DNA from: Ischnura elegans
Lineage: Eukaryota > Arthropoda > Insecta > Odonata > Coenagrionidae
Direction: 5' to 3'
Length of the DNA: 64,000 bases
NCBI RefSeq assembly: GCF_921293095.1
Contig: NC_060250.1
Coordinates: 12,294,001 to 12,358,000 of the forward strand
This document shows positions 22,901-34,900 of the stretch, piece by piece. A program made the position numbers and the translations under genes. The notes beneath the pieces were generated by a model. It saw only the letters and a list, made by a program, of their open reading frames with translations. It had not been told where the DNA came from and ran no database searches. The number at the start of each line of letters is the position of its first letter. Positions within the stretch are counted from its first letter, which is position 1.

Positions 22901-25900
22901 CATAATGTAAGAGGAGAATAAAACTAAGTGTGTAGATCATCATGAAAATGACTAAGAATACAAACTTAGTGTCCAATTATGTACAGTAGACTCCCAATTA
23001 TCCTAATGGCTAATGATGGGGAGAGACGGCATGAATAATCGGAAAACACGGATAACCCAAACTTTCACATAATCGTCTTGTAATGTTCATAATTTACCTA
23101 AAACAAACAAAATATTATTATTTATGCAGGTACTCTGTTATTTTAGGGGGCTTCCCAGACTCGATGAGAGCTTTCTTCGCCAGTTCGCAATCTTGTTAGC
23201 TGCGATAACATGGTTGTACTTGTATTATTACTGCTCCATGTAAGGCCAGGTTTCACACAGCCACACATCGGAGGCTGTGAGATCACAGATACAATAACGT
23301 GTTTTGCACGAATGCTTCAAAACCACTGCTCGACATCGGAAACTACACTGTCAGGCACTACGCCACCTAGTCACATCTCGCACAAGTTGCCTGGGTTGTA
23401 ACTGCTGTGGGACGTGTATCCGTGATAACGGAGCACGGATGTGCACCGCAAGGCTTGGAAAACAGGATCATGGTGCTCCCGTGAATGCAGCTAGCATGCG
23501 ATCGCTTCCGTTTTACGAAGGGGATTCTAATGGAAATAACAAGCCCGGTGTATCGTAGCATTAATGCAGTAATTCCGGTGATTTAGCATCCGATTTTATT
23601 TTTTTATAAAGATCATGGAAAAATTGAGCGAGAGAGAAAAATCATGCACAGATAATCTGCAGCCCGGATAATAGGAAGTCTGCTGTATTCCAGAACATAA
23701 TGCTTACCAGTAAAGTAGAATTATTCACAGGCAGAATTTGTGACATTTTCATCAAGTTACAATGATTTCCACATATTCACAGAGTTATGTCTTCCCTGCA
23801 TTTACACTTATGATACATTAAAAAGTCCACCGTTTATGCTAGGCCACCAAAAGGAACATGGTGGATTATGCACCACTACCAAATAAGAAACGAAATGGAA
23901 ATAGGCGGATAGTTTGGAAAAATTAGCAAGCAGAAACTTTTGAATTATAGTAACTTTTCTTACATATTATGCATATCATCCCTTCATTTCAGTTAAATAC
24001 AGCCACATTCTTCCCAGAATACAATATTATGATGGCAGATAGATATCCTTAATGATTTTACCACATAATTGCCAGTCATAACATAATATATAAGGCATTT
24101 GGGGAACCAATACAACCAGTAAATTGTTATAGTTTTACCTGATTTACCCATTGAATTTAGGACAAATAAGAAAAGTTACTATTCAAAAGTCTTCTGCTAG
24201 CTAATTTTTTCAAACTATCTGCCAATTTCCATTTCATTTCTTGTTTGGTAGTGTTGCATAATCCATAGGGACCTAGATTTTTCGTCAAATAAAAATTAGG
24301 AATTTCGTCAAATAAATTCTCAGATTTCGTCATAAAAATTCGTCAAATAAAATGGGGAAAAATTCGATTTTTCCAGGATATGAAAACTGATTTTGCTGTT
24401 GATTCCTATATTTTTTAGGTAATTTTATGGCCTGTATTTCTATCACTTTAATTTCATCTTCACTAAGACCAGAGAAATATTCCGCTCCAGAATTACCACA
24501 GTTCAATATTTCCTCTGTTTTTGAAAAGTGAACAATATCATTAATATGGTCAGCTATATAAAATGTTGATCTAAACCACGATGACCATCTAGTTATCACT
24601 GACATAGGGAATAATGTCACTTCTGTATCACTGTACTTTTCACTCAAGAATGTTTTAAACAGATGTCTACTCTTTCTTGCATTTAGGAAAAGTGATTTTG
24701 CCTTCGAGACTGCATCATTCACTTCTGATAAGTGCTTCATGAAAACATTACACAATAAATTCAGTTTATGATCCCAGCATTGAATAATTATAACATGATC
24801 CCCAAGAATGACCCTAAGGGTATTAAAAGTTTTGGCCATGTAGCGAGCAGAATCTGAAACAAAGGCAACAACATTATCGAAGTGGATGTCATACAGTTTA
24901 AGACTGTCCAGTATTGCTCGGCTACACGATTTGGCATCTGCTCTTTCTAAATAGTGCACTCCTCCAACAAGCTGGTCATATTTTTCACTTAAATCCATAA
25001 TTTTGAAGAGTACCACAAAAACACACGAGCCTTCTCTGTCTGTGGTCTCATCACATAGAACAACTATATTTTTGCGAAAAACTATACTTTTACTATATTT
25101 TTACCTATACTTTTAATATATTTTTACTATATTTTTCAACTATATTTTTACCCGAAAGTCTTTGTTTATTTAGCTCCTTCTTTTCTTCAGACAATAAAGG
25201 AACATACTTCTCCCCCATCTGCTGTACACACGGCATATCACCAGCTCCTTCAATGAATTCATTAATGAACCCTTTAACATACTCATTCTGAGTTTTCTCT
25301 AAAGGGATATTGGCCCTCAAAAAAGTTTCCACTATTTTTCTACCGAAATATTCCTTTGCATTCCTCCTTTTTTCAACATTTGCAAAAGATGTTGGTAAAC
25401 TGGCCTGAACTTTGGTACCCACTGATTTTTCTCAAAGTTTGCAGTGTTTCTCCCCACTTATATGATTCTTAATTGTATCTACGCGCTCCCAAATCACTGG
25501 TACATTACAATATTTACAAATTAACTTGGAAGAGTCACTCGTGTACAAGCCTTCACGTTTAAAGTCACTGGCACGTGAACGAACATTTACAACTTTCGGC
25601 ATTTTGATAGCGTGGCCGTGGAATAGTAGTAATCGTATGCGTGACCTTGGGCCGCTCCGTCGCTGCGTAGCAGTCGTTTATTTTAGAGTTTCTGCTGCGC
25701 TCGCCCGCCAGGTACGAACTACGCTCAGTAATTCGATTTTTTAATACAAAAAAGGTTTCTCTGATAGATACTCATCGCCAGTTAGTGGAATTGAGAAGTG
25801 TATGAACATAAAAAAAACCTGCAGAAATGATTTCGGGGGTTTGATATAGTACTGATTATTTTAAACATCAACTTACACGTTTCCTTGTTTCTAGTGATGG

Positions 25901-28900
25901 TTCGGTTCCATTCCTCGATTCTTCGATTCCTCGATTCTCGACCAAGAACCGGAATCAAAAACGAGTACTTGCCTAGGTGAAAAATCGATTCCGATACCAG
26001 TAGTACTTCAAACAACAAAATATACGACCACGTTTCCAACAGTAATTCGAATTTTTGCGCCACGTAATCGTAATAACAAAACACATATCTTCTAGGGATG
26101 GGTGAGTACTCGAAAATTCAAGTCAATCGAGTAGTTGGTACTCGACTCTAACGTTTCGAGTAGCATTACGAATGTCGAGTCGAGTAGTTAAGGTTACAGA
26201 GCTTTCGAGGCTAGTAGGTCCAGCAATCTGCCGACAGGAAGCGCTATCATGAAACTCATGTAATAATGCAATTTTTAAAGCCGATAAGCCATTCTAATGC
26301 CTTGGCCTGGTAGTTTCAGCTTGACGAATATACTATAGTTGTCGACGTGGGCGCCGAATACCTTTACGCCAGCGGCGGCGGCCGATCGTCTTCCTACCCG
26401 GCGCACACTGGTCCGAAATCGGAAAAAGCTGGAATAAAGTCCAAAATGACCTTTATGGGGATAGAGACTTGAAACTCAGCGTAAATACTCATAAATCATT
26501 ACCAGATATAGATATAAATGCCATTTTACATAAATACGACCCTTTAGTGAGATACAGAGGCCCAAACATGACCAATTTTTCAATGCCACGCGAGATATCG
26601 TTTTTCCTCAAAAAATCTTTGAATTTATCCAAGTGGTTTTGCGTTGGTATGAGTTTTATGGAATAAAAAACGCAAAATTCCTTTGATCTGGTGCTTTGCC
26701 TATACTTTCAATGACTTTTGAAGATTTTGGCTCTCATCTGTCTGGTTTTACAACGCAAAATGGCTGACCCGTTTCTCACGTGAAATTTGACATAAAGTAG
26801 ACATTATCTTTCGTTTACGAAAAATATAACTCGGAAAATTTGAACCACAATATAAAGTAGGGATTTCTAAAGAGTACTAATTAGAAATCTTGGAAAAAAA
26901 GTTTGCAGCGAAGGAAATAAGAGCGAATTTTCAATCGCCCGTCGAGGCTGTGCTACACGCCGCAGAACTCTAAGGCTCGGTAACTGAGGCCGATTTTTCA
27001 AGTTTTTTAAAACATTAGTCTTGAAAATCGTCATTTAAAGCATTGATAATCGTCTTCATTGACTTAAAACACTAAAATGAGGATGTTAAAAAGGATTATG
27101 TATAGATCGACTAGAACATTTAGCGCATTACTCGAGTGAAAATACTAAGGATTGGATATTTTTCGGAACCATCCCACGCATAAGAAATATACCTCGAGTA
27201 TTGAAGTAAAGTGAAGATATTTAGTCAGCATGCTTAAGAGAGAGAAAAATGAACTGTTTCCGCGAAAGACAAAAACTGATACCCTTTTTCCCTTTCCACC
27301 TTCGCCGAGGTGAGTTGCGCGGAAGGGGGAGTTTTCACACCACAAGGCTCTTTTAGCCTTTTTTTTACTGCGTCCGTCCAATGTGATATTCATTAGTAGC
27401 GTTTAGTTTCTTTCTTGAACTTAAAAAAGCAAGAGATTTTAAGGTTGATTAAATGACGTGAGAAGTATAGAATTTTTTGGCTCTACAAAACTAAAGTTTA
27501 GTTCTATAGTTCGTTTGCTTCGTCCACTTGAATTCCATGGAGATTCAAGTTCCAAAAAAATCGTTGATATTATTTTTAATAAAAATTCCAAAGTCTCAGA
27601 AATCTTGCAATTTTGGTAGGAAAGTACTTGCCCAATCACACAAGTGTGTAGCAAAAGGCAATTTTCTGCAGGCAGTAATACTGTAACATGGAGACGTCAA
27701 AACCTGCTGGCTGAGCATTTAGAATAATTGTTTTTTCTGCTTGAGAATTTGAAAGGGGCAAATATTACATGATTCATATACGTAGTATGTAATCTTTGTT
27801 ATAGCTATGAAAATTTATGTACTCAGGGCTCTCCCTTGTAGTTTGGATACATAAATATGAGTGCCAATGTTCTAAAGTAATACCCATCATGTAACACCAC
27901 TTTGCAGGTATGTTCTGTTTTGAAATTTAACTATTATATTTTAATTACATAGTGCTGATATGAAAGATGCTTTTGTCAACTGACTCTTTCACAGAGTAAT
28001 ATTTTTAAGTGGTTTTCTTGTTGCCTGGAATTAAGTGATATTTTTCTTGGAGCCAATGGCACCAGAATCGATGGAATCGGTATCGGTAGAATCGGAATCG
28101 AAATGTCAGAATTGGAATCGGGATCGGAATCGATAAAATTTTGGAATCGACCCATCACTACTTGTTTCAAATCAAGATATTTCTTGATTAATTGCCCGAA
28201 ACAAGAAATTTCGCGTTTTTTCACAGACATCAAGGAATTTCGCGTTTTTTCACAAAAATCAAGGAATTTCGCGAATTTTCGCGACCGCGAAAATTCTAGG
28301 TCCCTAATATTCCACCATGTTCCTTCTGGTGGCCTAGCATAAACGGTGGACTTTTTAGTGTATCATAAGCGTAAATACAGGGAAGACACAACTCTGTGGA
28401 TATGTGGAAATCATTGTAACTTAATGAAAATGTCGCAAATTGTGGGAAAACGTAAATTGTGGGGCGTAAAAGCGAGGTTTTACCGTATTGCAATTATCCA
28501 CCAATGTGCAAATTCTATAATACCTGTTAATTTCAGATTGTTAAATTTCAATAACTTATCTTCTTTTAGTTCATGTTATCATGATACACAAATCTAAGAC
28601 CAGCTTGAAATCAATTCAAATCTTTTAGTTTTAAATCTGTAAAAAGGTTTACCCTTTAAATATAATTTATTTTAACAAATAAAATACACTGAAATTATGG
28701 TGAAAGAGAATTAGGGAATCACTGAAAAAGAAATGAAGAGTGCAATACTATAAATAACTTTGATTATAAACAGCAATTATAACACACAAAAGAATGATTC
28801 ATTTAAAATTTAAATCATTGAATAATACCCCTATCAGACACTACAAGATACCAAGATTACTTTTACCACAACTTTGCATATATTGAGACCAATACAGAAC

Positions 28901-31900
28901 AATGAAATCAGAAAAAAGAAAATATATCCAGCAGGCTCATTATTTTCCCATCATGCCTGAAGCAGGTCCTTCGCCCACGAGGGTCCTCAAAGGGTAATTT
29001 ATTATCCTGCTTTACACCCAGCAATGGTGGCACAGTTTTTTCCTTTATTGTTTTCTTCCTGTATTAAAAGTGTTAAATCGAAGTTTCTTTGTATGCAATA
29101 AATTTTAATATGGCATCTGCTTGAAAAAATTTAAATAAATAAAAGAGCAAACATGTGCTGATTACTTGTTGTGCTTCTCTGAAGACCATTCTCCCTTGTG
29201 CTGCCATCATTGACGGACCAAAAGGGCATAACATTTCGCACAATCACCCTCAATAGATTGCCATTCAAAAAAATAAAGTACCTGGATGAGGTAAAGGTAT
29301 GCACACTGGCCCACTCAGTCATTGATCACCTGGAGGGCATATATGTCTAAAATGTGCTTAGAAACCGTGTTGTGTTAGTTCTAACTGTGAGTCATGGAAG
29401 AATACAACTCAGAATGAAAAATAACATTTGAATGACATGGAATCGAGAAGTTCGGTCTGGAAAAGAGATTGATGCAGCTGAGAAACAACTCAACTCATAT
29501 TCAATTTCTAGAGTCCTGTAGTTTGCTGTTAAGTTTCGACAGAGGAATGACACATCCAGTAAAGGCTAACTTTTGCTATGAACCGCGAAGCCGATTTTAT
29601 TGGTAATCCTAATTCATGATTATTGCCATTTTTTCTGTAAACTGATATTAACATCAAATATGCTTCGTGCGATACATATTCCGAACATAAACCTTGAGTT
29701 CAGCAAGAGATTCAATAATACATACAGCACCTAGCCTATTAATATTGCTCATAAATGAGCACTACATCATTAGTTTACCCTCACACAAAATGTCCTCTGA
29801 AAGAGATAAAAAAAACTATATTTACCAGTTTGGTTGAGTCGAGCCATGGAGGACATGGCTCTAGCATACGCAAGCTTGCAATCTTTTTCAGTGATAACAG
29901 AACGAAGTCGTCCCCAGCGCTCGCCTTGGGCATGGAACCATTGGTAGGTCAACGTTGCCACAGTGGTTCCTAGAGGTTTGGTCAGCACAAGGACGTCACC
30001 CACTGCAGCATTCCCAGGCCTAGCAAAGAAGATAAAAAACATCAAAGCAAATAAATATATAAGACCCTTACTTTTGGAATGTTTTCAAAATCCAAGCTAT
30101 TTCATCATTTGATTTCTCCAAGAGCAATGAGTACCTAATAATATTGAAGGAAGTGCATTCCCTGTTTCGTTGAAAATTTAATTACCTGAAACACTCATTC
30201 CATTCATAAGCCATATGAGAAATATATGCCTTGACTGGAATGGTCAATTTTCCGACCTAAAATTCCTATTACACAGAAGACTCTCATTAATACCAACATT
30301 GTTACTACGAAGTTCTCGTTATTACAAAGCAAATCGTTGGTCCCGACAAAAAGGCCTATCCAATCCATAGTAAAAGAAATGTTACTATGAAATTTTCACT
30401 ATTACGAATTTACGAACCTCAGTCCTGATCCCAATGGTTACAAAACGAACTTTATTACGAAGTTCAACACAATAGCTACAGCATTTAGGTGGATATACAC
30501 TGCGCTACGTTGTCATCATTGATCTACGTTTAAGCTCACTTCTTTTATTGGGCCCAAGAGCATCATTTTATGGTTCTTTCTTCAGTAGGAGATACTTCAA
30601 TATGCACGCAACATCATATATACATAATTTTTATTTATTTATTTGCCCAGAGATTGATAACAGCATTGTGCATCAATACAAGGCACGTCAATGAATTACA
30701 CAAAGTGCATGAACAAGATAATATAAAATACATGGTACATGCATGGTAAAATACATATTAAAAAATGGTATATATAACTAAAATTAATCACTCATTCCAC
30801 TCCTTTAAAAATTTGAATCAAAAAATTCTTTTAAAGAGTAAAACATTTTGGAGTGGAAAAAGTTCAACGCCTTTTTCCTAAATACTGCGGTACCTATCTT
30901 AATTTTGAGGTCCTGGGGTAAATGATTGTAAATATTTAACCCCATGGACATTAGTCCATGCTTTGCAATAGTAGTCCTAACAAAATTTGGGTGAAAATCC
31001 TTATGCTTTCTGGTATTATAGTTATGAATCCTATCATTCATCACATAGTCTACTAGATTTTTTTGGACAGACACACAAACAGCATACATATAAAAACTAG
31101 GAATTGGCAGTAACCGAAGTCTCTTAAACGGCGGGAGACATGGTGTATGCACTGAAACGTGGCACTTAAGTCTTATTACATGTTTTTGTAACTTGAAGAT
31201 AATGTCTGCATGGGGAGAGGAACCCCAAAACAGGATGCTAAACATCACTTGCGTATAAAATTCACCATATTAAATGTCTAGCAGTACTTCAGGACTTACT
31301 GTCCTCCTTATGCTTCTTCTAAGAAAGCATAATGAGCTTAGCTTACTACGAAGTTTGTTTATGTGTTCATCCCAAGAAATGGTATGGGTCAATTTTAGTC
31401 CAAGAAATTGTGTACTGAGGATTTGCGGGATACAGTTACCATCAACGTCCACGGAAATCGGAGCAGCGGCTTTGTTCTTAGTGGTGAAGTGTATTAGACC
31501 AGACTTGTTGGCATTCAGTATTAGTTATTTTGGAGGCACCAATCAGACAATAAATTTGTGACACGGTCCGCCCTCTGTGATAGGATATTAACCGAAGGTG
31601 CTGATAAAATAATATGTACTGGTATCGTCTGCGCATAACACAGGTTCTGCTCCTGGCACTGATTTCACTATTTCAGGTAGATCATTAATATATATCAAAA
31701 ACAAAATTGGGCCAAGAATGGAGCCCTGGGGAATGCCAATGGTGACTGCTTTTTCGGGGGAGACAAACTGAGAGCCATTTTTTGACAAGACAACATGTTG
31801 GCTGCGTTCACTCAAATAAGATTTTATCCACAAGTAGGGAATACCTCTTAACCCGTAACTTTTTAATTTATTCAAAAGTACTTGGTGGTTTACTAGGTCA

Positions 31901-34900
31901 AACGCTTTTGAGAAATCAAAAAATAAGCCTAGTGTCTCAATTTTATTATCTAGGTTGGATAGAATTTGGTTCACCAAGAAGTAAGTGGCCGTGGATGTAA
32001 TCTTGATTTTCTGAACCCATTCTGAGAGGTATGGAGAAGGTTGTTTTTTTTCAAGGTATGAAATCAGCCGGGCATAGAAAACTTTTTCAAATACCTTTCC
32101 AATTTGGTTCAATAGAGAAATAGGCCTGTATGAATTCATTTCTTGCTTAGAGCCTTTACCTTTATAGATAGGTATGACTTTGGCAATTTTGAGAGCATTA
32201 GGGAATATCCCAAGTATTAATGACTCATTAATAAGAAATAATATATGGTTACTGATAGTAAGGATTGACTTCTTTATAACTGTTGCTGGAATACCGTCTA
32301 AACCTAATACCTAATAAGCTTCATACCTGTGGAATTATGGTAACCCACTCATAAACTCTCGTAAATTGGACGTACAGTTACTCCTCTTCCTACTCCTTGA
32401 TTTACGAACTCTCAGAGATACGAACATTAGAAAAATTCAAGTACGCCCAAAATTTCAAATCTGGCACCTTTGGAGTTTGCCAATGCGACACGAGGTGGCA
32501 TAGAGGAACTCACACTTTGGGCTTAATCTGAACGAAGTATCATTTAACCAGTTGTGAAGTCGGGAACTGTTCAGTGTTTCGCCCATTCTTTCTTCTTGTG
32601 AGTTAACGTACGATTGTTATGCAGTGTTGCATTCTGCAGGATAAGCACTCTCCTCGATGCCTTGTATAGGTTTATCAACTTACCAGCAAAGTCTCGGAAC
32701 ACATCTTCATATATTGAGGTCTCTCACATAAATTAATCGTGTATTTTATACACTTGACTCTGAAAATTATAAGAGCGGGAGATAGAAGAGAGGAAATTTT
32801 GACAAAGTATGTTTTTCTTCCTTTCGATGATTCCTTACAGAAACGTTCATACGAACCTCCGGTTTTTCAGTCCGGTGATTTTTCTTAATAACGAGGGTCT
32901 AATGTAATAATTGATGCAAAACACCCAATATTATAAGAGTTTATTTAAGCTATAGGAAGACAAATAAATTTTTAGCTCCTGGGCTGAAAAAAATAATAGG
33001 TAACAAACTGAACCTGAACCCTATAATGTGCAATTAATTGTTACCAACCCTGCCATGGAGGGAAAACTAAAGCCACTTTAACGCATGGTTTGCTATCAAC
33101 ATAGCATTGGTTCTAAAGAAATTAATTACTTTATGGTTTCCTAATATTAATGCACAAGGAACTAGCAAAATTTTCGTCCAATGCTTCCAACCAATAAAAT
33201 TCCGTGAGGATTCCAACAAACTCACATGATGATTTCTCCTTCAGCACACACGGAAGATGCAACTCCACCGATGGTGCACCATGGATTCATAACAGTCTGC
33301 CCACCAGTTATTTTGACCCCAGCCAAGTGAGCAGCATCCTAAAAACAAGATGGAAAAATAATACAAAGTAATGACAGACATTTCTATCCAACAAATATAG
33401 GTTGTTTATGGGAAGCATTTACCCATGCAAGTATGCGGCTGGATAAGATCTCGGATTGACGAACTAAATGCCAAATGGAGCTTTTTCATTTAAGTATAAG
33501 GGGACTAGCCACGGTGATAACTTCACAGAGTCACCCTCAATGGACAAATTGAGCACAAAATCCACAGAGAAAAAAGCGTTCACCTTAACAGGTATTAGAA
33601 TCCGGATCCCCTGGATACTACCTTGTCCAGTTTAGACCTCAAATTTCCACAGGGGAGAATGACGCCTCCTTAGCTTAACTGGCTAAAGTACTCGACCGGA
33701 AATTGGGGGATCCAGGTTTGAATCCCGGTCAAGGCGAATGATTTTTCTCTGTGGATTTCGCACAAGGGGCTATTTCCTTGATATGCAATTGAGTTATTTT
33801 CGGTGTACACATGGTGAATATGTTTAACTATCTAACCACAGAGGTAAATGCATCAGGTAAACACGAATTTAGATTCTTGATAGTTATGCACTTATGAGAT
33901 GCCTTAAGGTCCCTTTTATCAATGAAAGTCATGACCTATTAAGTTTCTTCATGTTAAGATGCAGGATTCGAGGATTTCAAATTTATTTGCTGGTCTTAAT
34001 CACAAAATGCGAGCATGATATTCAAAATAAAGCTTTGGAGGAATGAGAAAGAAACTGATCCATACGAAATTATGATTACAATGTCAGCAGGTGAAAATGA
34101 AAACAAACGTAAGAAAACAGGTAGCCAAATTGCAGAGTGACCAACTCCACATGAAATAACTCTGAGACTTGAAAGTTATACTACTAGTACCACTCACAAG
34201 TAGAGTAGGGTATAATCAGCAGAACATGGTAGAGCGTAAAAAGGTACACTCACTATCACCGATTTCATCATTTCATTTCGTTTGTTTAATTGCTCTACTA
34301 ACATCAACTACTTGCAAATTACATTTGAGAGTATCTGATGTACAACATGAGAAACTTTAATGACAAAATATAAAATAGAATACCGATGCAGATATCATAG
34401 CGATATGTTAATGCTAATAATCCATTTTCCCTCTTCCCAAACAAGTGACTGAACAAATTTTTCCATGCATGAGGTATATTCTCATTGTTATTTGAAACTA
34501 ATATAAAGAACCACCTACCCTAAAGCCGCTCATCATCAATGGAATCACGGCATCTCTCTCCTTCTCCGTCATTTTGGTGGACACCCCAAGTATCATTAGC
34601 ATATTGTCAATCTGGGTAACTCCCAATGCATACACATCGCTGAGAACGTTGGCACACGCAATCTTCCCTAAATTATAAAACATATAAATAAACAAAAGGA
34701 AATAATTGACCATTAAATACAAATCACACACTAAGTCAACAGTTCCCTTACCCATTATGTAAGGATCGTCAATAAGGGGATAGAAGAAATCAACAGTTTG
34801 AACCAGGAATAAACCTGGGTGTCTAAGTGGTGTGACGGAAGAATCTAGCCCAATACCTGGAAAAGAATGATCAAAGATACAAAAACTAAATTTGAATCCA

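Larger units (their letters stand above)
24266..28306 (-). mobile_element. hAT-superfamily DNA transposon, 4.0 kb
   Basis: The termini are TAGGGACCTAGATTTTTCG and, reversed, TAGGGACCTAGAATTTTCG. The flanks ATAATCCA (24258-24265) and ATATTCCA (28307-28314) form an 8-bp target duplication with one mismatch. The uninterrupted opposite arm of the foldback reads ATAATCCACC at this point, confirming the empty site. It encodes a BED-finger transposase on the minus strand and carries a younger hAT-like MITE (25892-28160). Confidence 0.85.
23740..28445. repeat. Foldback (inverted) repeat, right arm split by a hAT element
   Basis: Left arm 23740-23968 is the reverse complement of 24166-24265 plus 28307-28445, with roughly 190 bp between the arms. 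The right arm only becomes continuous once the hAT element 24266-28306 is removed. Shared words are GGTGGCCTAGCATAAACGG and ATGTGGAAATCATTGTAACTT. The right side continues into GCGTAAAAGCGAGGTTTTAC, which looks like a DNA-transposon terminus. Confidence 0.8.

Noticed and set aside
23210-23561. Open frames on both strands in a GC-richer patch
   Set aside because: They lie inside a TA-flanked MITE and show no protein family signature.
33661-33735. tRNA gene
   Set aside because: A- and B-box-like sequences are present, but acceptor and anticodon stems do not close, and the tail matches other dispersed copies; it is a SINE.
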